Of a stretch of DNA of 64,000 nucleotides, positions 62,067 to 64,000 are shown in pieces (within the stretch, counting starts at the first letter, position 1; the number at the start of each line of letters is the position of its first letter). The stretch spans positions 140,008-204,007 of the forward strand of contig CAXXEO010000021.1 of NCBI GenBank assembly GCA_963664585.2, written 5' to 3'. The position numbers and the translations under genes were made by a program. The notes beneath the pieces are model-generated. The model saw only the letters and a program-made list of their open reading frames with translations. It had not been told where the DNA came from and did not search any database. The DNA comes from G963664585 sp963664585. GTDB lineage: Bacteria > Bacillota > Clostridia > Oscillospirales > Ruminococcaceae.

Positions 62067-63120
62067 GCTACATTGTCAAGCCAAATGCGACAGTTCGAGT
62101 AGAAAGAGCTGGGAAGGTGTATTCCAATTAAGGACATTTTCGGGGTCTATTGTTTATAAGCAGAAGAGAAGAAGACAGGTTTTGATGAGAAACAGTTGAC
62201 AGAACAGTACCTTTCGGAAAGAACTCTCTGAGTAAACTGTTACCGTACTCATTGCTTCCTCTCTGATGCGGACAATATGGATCAGCGAAATAAAGAGTTA
62301 AGCATAGATCTTTCTGGATTACATCATAACAGGCAAATTCACCGCCACGATCTGTTGTTGCTGTTTTGAATGTGCCTTGTGGCAATAAAGTGTGCAGGTG
62401 CTTGATTGCAGCTTCCATGGAAGCTGCCGTTCGATCAGGAATGGGAACGGCTGTATAGAACCTTGTTTTTCGTTCCACAAAGGTGGCCAAGCAACCGCTG
62501 GAACCCCTAGAGAAAACCACCGTATCAAGTTCCCAATGCCCAAATGTTTCTCTGGTATATACCTCTTTGGGTCTCTTGTGGATAGAAGTACCACGAGCAT
62601 AATGCGCAAGATTTTTACAGCTTCTCTTTTTTCCATTACGGCGCAGCACATCTGCGGTAAGTCCGTTCAGTCGTCCGGCATAAAGCCAGTTGTATATGGT
62701 TTTAAAGCTCAGTTGGCTTGAAGTAACGGTATGTGATATTTGTTCTGGCGACCAGGTCTCTTTCAGCTTTTCTGCCACAACTGCGCACAACTCCTCGTTC
62801 CATTTCCCTTGAGGTTTGCTGTTGTGCCGTTTCTTCTGGTAATCCAGTTGTGCTTCTTCTGCGTTATACGCTCGGGCACCGTAAAAACGTTTCAATTCTC
62901 TAGCGATACTGCTGTGGTGACATCCCAGACGTGATGCGATTTTCCGGGTCGTATATCCGATTTGACGGAGTTCTTCTATCTTTCCTCGTTCGAATGTTGT
63001 AAAATGGTGGTGGCTCATGGCTGCCTCCTTGTGTGAATGTTGTTGTTGCAAACTCTATTCTACACGTTTTGGCTGCCTTGGGCTATCTTTTTTCTGTCGC
63101 ATTTCATTTTACAATGTAGC
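62067..63120 (-). mobile_element. IS30-family insertion sequence, copy 2 (1054 bp)
   Basis: Same ends as copy 1 and nearly the same sequence; AATC direct repeats (62063-62066, 63121-63124). It lies inside a family A copy, in the right terminal repeat, at the place that mirrors copy 1. Two 1-nt length differences from copy 1 were seen. Confidence 0.95.
62128..63018 (-). pseudogene. IS30-family transposase, frame-shifted at the C-terminus
   Basis: 296 residues from the ATG at 63018, same as copy 1 up to NNRPRKC, then an extra G (62132-62133) shifts the frame and stops it at once. About 17 C-terminal residues are lost. The DDE residues (HWELDTV, TTDRGGEF, GSNEYGN) remain. Perhaps inactive; it could be supplied in trans by copy 1. 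Confidence 0.85.
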
Positions 63121-63131
63121 AATCAACTATA

Positions 63132-63347
63132 GTGAAGATTTGTTAGAAAAAGCTAATGAAGATGATGCATTTTGGGTAAATATGAAAAGGGACTGTAGCA
63201 AAACAAATTTCTGATAGCAACTTGCACAAACAAAAAGTACTTATCGCATTAAAATGCGCCTTGACACGGCTTTTGAAGCCCAATCAAGACGCATTTTTTG
63301 TGTATTATTTTCCAACGAAGCTGTTTAGCAACAGCTACTATTTTTGC
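63132..63347. other. gap with terminator-like hairpin
   Basis: Between the split family A copy and the fakA stop. AAAATGCGCCTTGA..TCAAGACGCATTTTTT (63251-63299) is a good terminator facing right. The rest contains a stretch coding DLLEKANEDDAFW without a start, possibly a relic of a gene. Confidence 0.55.
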
Positions 63348-64000
63348 TTATTCAACCGATATGATGTAATAATAAACCGGCTGCCCACCGTTAATCAGGA
63401 CGATTTCCACATTGTCGGGACATTTGGCCCTGATCGCCGTCTCAACCTTCTTAGCCTCTTCCTCTGTGACGTCCTCACCATAGAGAACGGTGATAAAGCT
63501 GCTTTCATCCCGCTTCAGAAGGTTCTTTGTCAGACGTCCCGCCGCTCTCATCATATCCTTATCAGTAAAGGCCAGTTTGCCGTTTTCCAGGGCAAGAAGC
63601 TCGCCTTCTTTGATTTTATGGCCGTCATAATCGCTGTCCCGTGCAGCAAAAGTGATCTGACCCGTGCCCACACGCTCGGCAGCACGCATCATTTCCATAT
63701 GATTCTGTCCCGCGTCATAATTTCTGGTCATAGGCTAGCATGGCGGAAAGGCCCTGTGGAATGGTCTTTGTATGCAGAACATGCACCTTGCGGTCTGCCA
63801 ACTTGATCGCCTGCTCGGCTGCCATGATGATATTTTTATTGTTGGGAAGTACAAATACGGTTTTTGCCGGTGTTGCCTCAACAGCCCGCAAAATATCTTC
63901 GGTCGAGGGGTTCATCGTCTGTCCCCCGGTAACCACATTGTCTACCCCCAGATCCAGGAAAAGCCGTCTGATCCCGTCGCCTGCCGCAACGGCAACAAAG
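63348..64000 (-). pseudogene. fakA: fatty acid kinase FakA (YloV), C-terminal part, one frameshift
   Basis: Runs off the right edge; only the C-terminal part is visible. Reading inward: AVAAGDGIRRLFLDLGVDNVVTGGQTMNPSTEDIL, VFVLPNNKNIIMAAEQA, VLHTKTIPQGLSAMLAYD; then a frame break at 63721-63723 (AAA on the coding strand) and AGQNHMEMM, VTEEEAKKVETAI to the stop. These match the YloV/DAK-like family, the ATP-binding part of fatty acid kinase that works with FakB. Usually co-oriented upstream of recG; here it converges on recG with an IS30 between. Confidence 0.85.

Larger units (their letters stand above)
61968..63131 (+). repeat. family A element, copy 17, split by IS30
   Basis: 61968-62066 (TATAGCTAATTAAC... 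to ...AAGTTAATC) and 63121-63131 (AATCAACTATA) rejoin into one copy if the IS30 and one AATC are removed. Loop GAA. Confidence 0.94.

Overview
The window looks like a chromosomal segment of an endospore-forming Firmicute of class Clostridia. It carries spoIIAA-spoIIAB-sigF and spoIIR, a Cys-specific T-box leader, HPr, TmcAL next to AckA, and the ylxM-ffh-rpsP-khpA-rimM-trmD and recA-recX-rimO-pgsA blocks. Order and genus cannot be fixed by eye; an Oscillospirales/Ruminococcaceae-like clostridium is my guess.

Layout. 1-4050 is AT-rich accessory DNA: a partial gene, zinc-ribbon proteins, a TPR membrane protein and a complete tyrosine recombinase, abutting the 3' side of guaA. 4.1-11.4 kb holds guaA, an S-layer-homology protein, valS and folC. 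11.7-15.6 kb is a forespore block (spoIIAA-AB-sigF, then spoIIR on the other strand), split by a Nudix gene and a methyltransferase gene. 15.9-21.5 kb has ispE, an aminotransferase with an Lrp-type regulator, tmcAL and ackA. 22.2-31.8 kb is housekeeping (coaD, rsmD, uvrC, HPr, a broken DUF554 gene, trmD to ylxM). 32.2-37.8 kb is a patchwork of accessory enzymes plus ribosomal protein L25. Four tRNAs (Gly, Arg, His, Gln), mtnN and a T-box-led cysE-cysS pair follow, then pgsA-rimO-recX-recA. 46.9-56 kb is mobile and accessory: IS30, two glycosyltransferase-like genes, nnrD, a lipase, IS200 and an MFS pump. 55.9-59 kb is a larA-uxaA sugar-acid operon. tRNA-Lys, recG, a second IS30 and the 3' part of fakA close the window.

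The most striking feature is non-coding. At least 17 copies of a ~106-bp imperfect palindrome (called family A here) are spread through the intergenic gaps. Its ends are TATAG(CC/TT)(A/G)ATTAACTT and its centre is a very GC-rich hairpin, CCCCCGCC-TTC-GGCGGGGG. Other families (C, D, E and single palindromes) have different flanks but the same kind of GC-rich core. Both IS30 copies sit inside family A copies, at the equivalent position of the terminal repeat. Two genes (ispE and the MFS pump) take their stop codons from a family A copy.

Sequence quality or gene decay: cysS, recG, uxaA, fakA, the DUF554 gene and one IS30 transposase are frame-shifted, nearly always in a homopolymer run. nnrD has an in-frame TAG. 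Because cysS is normally essential and recG widely conserved, homopolymer sequencing error is at least as likely as true decay.
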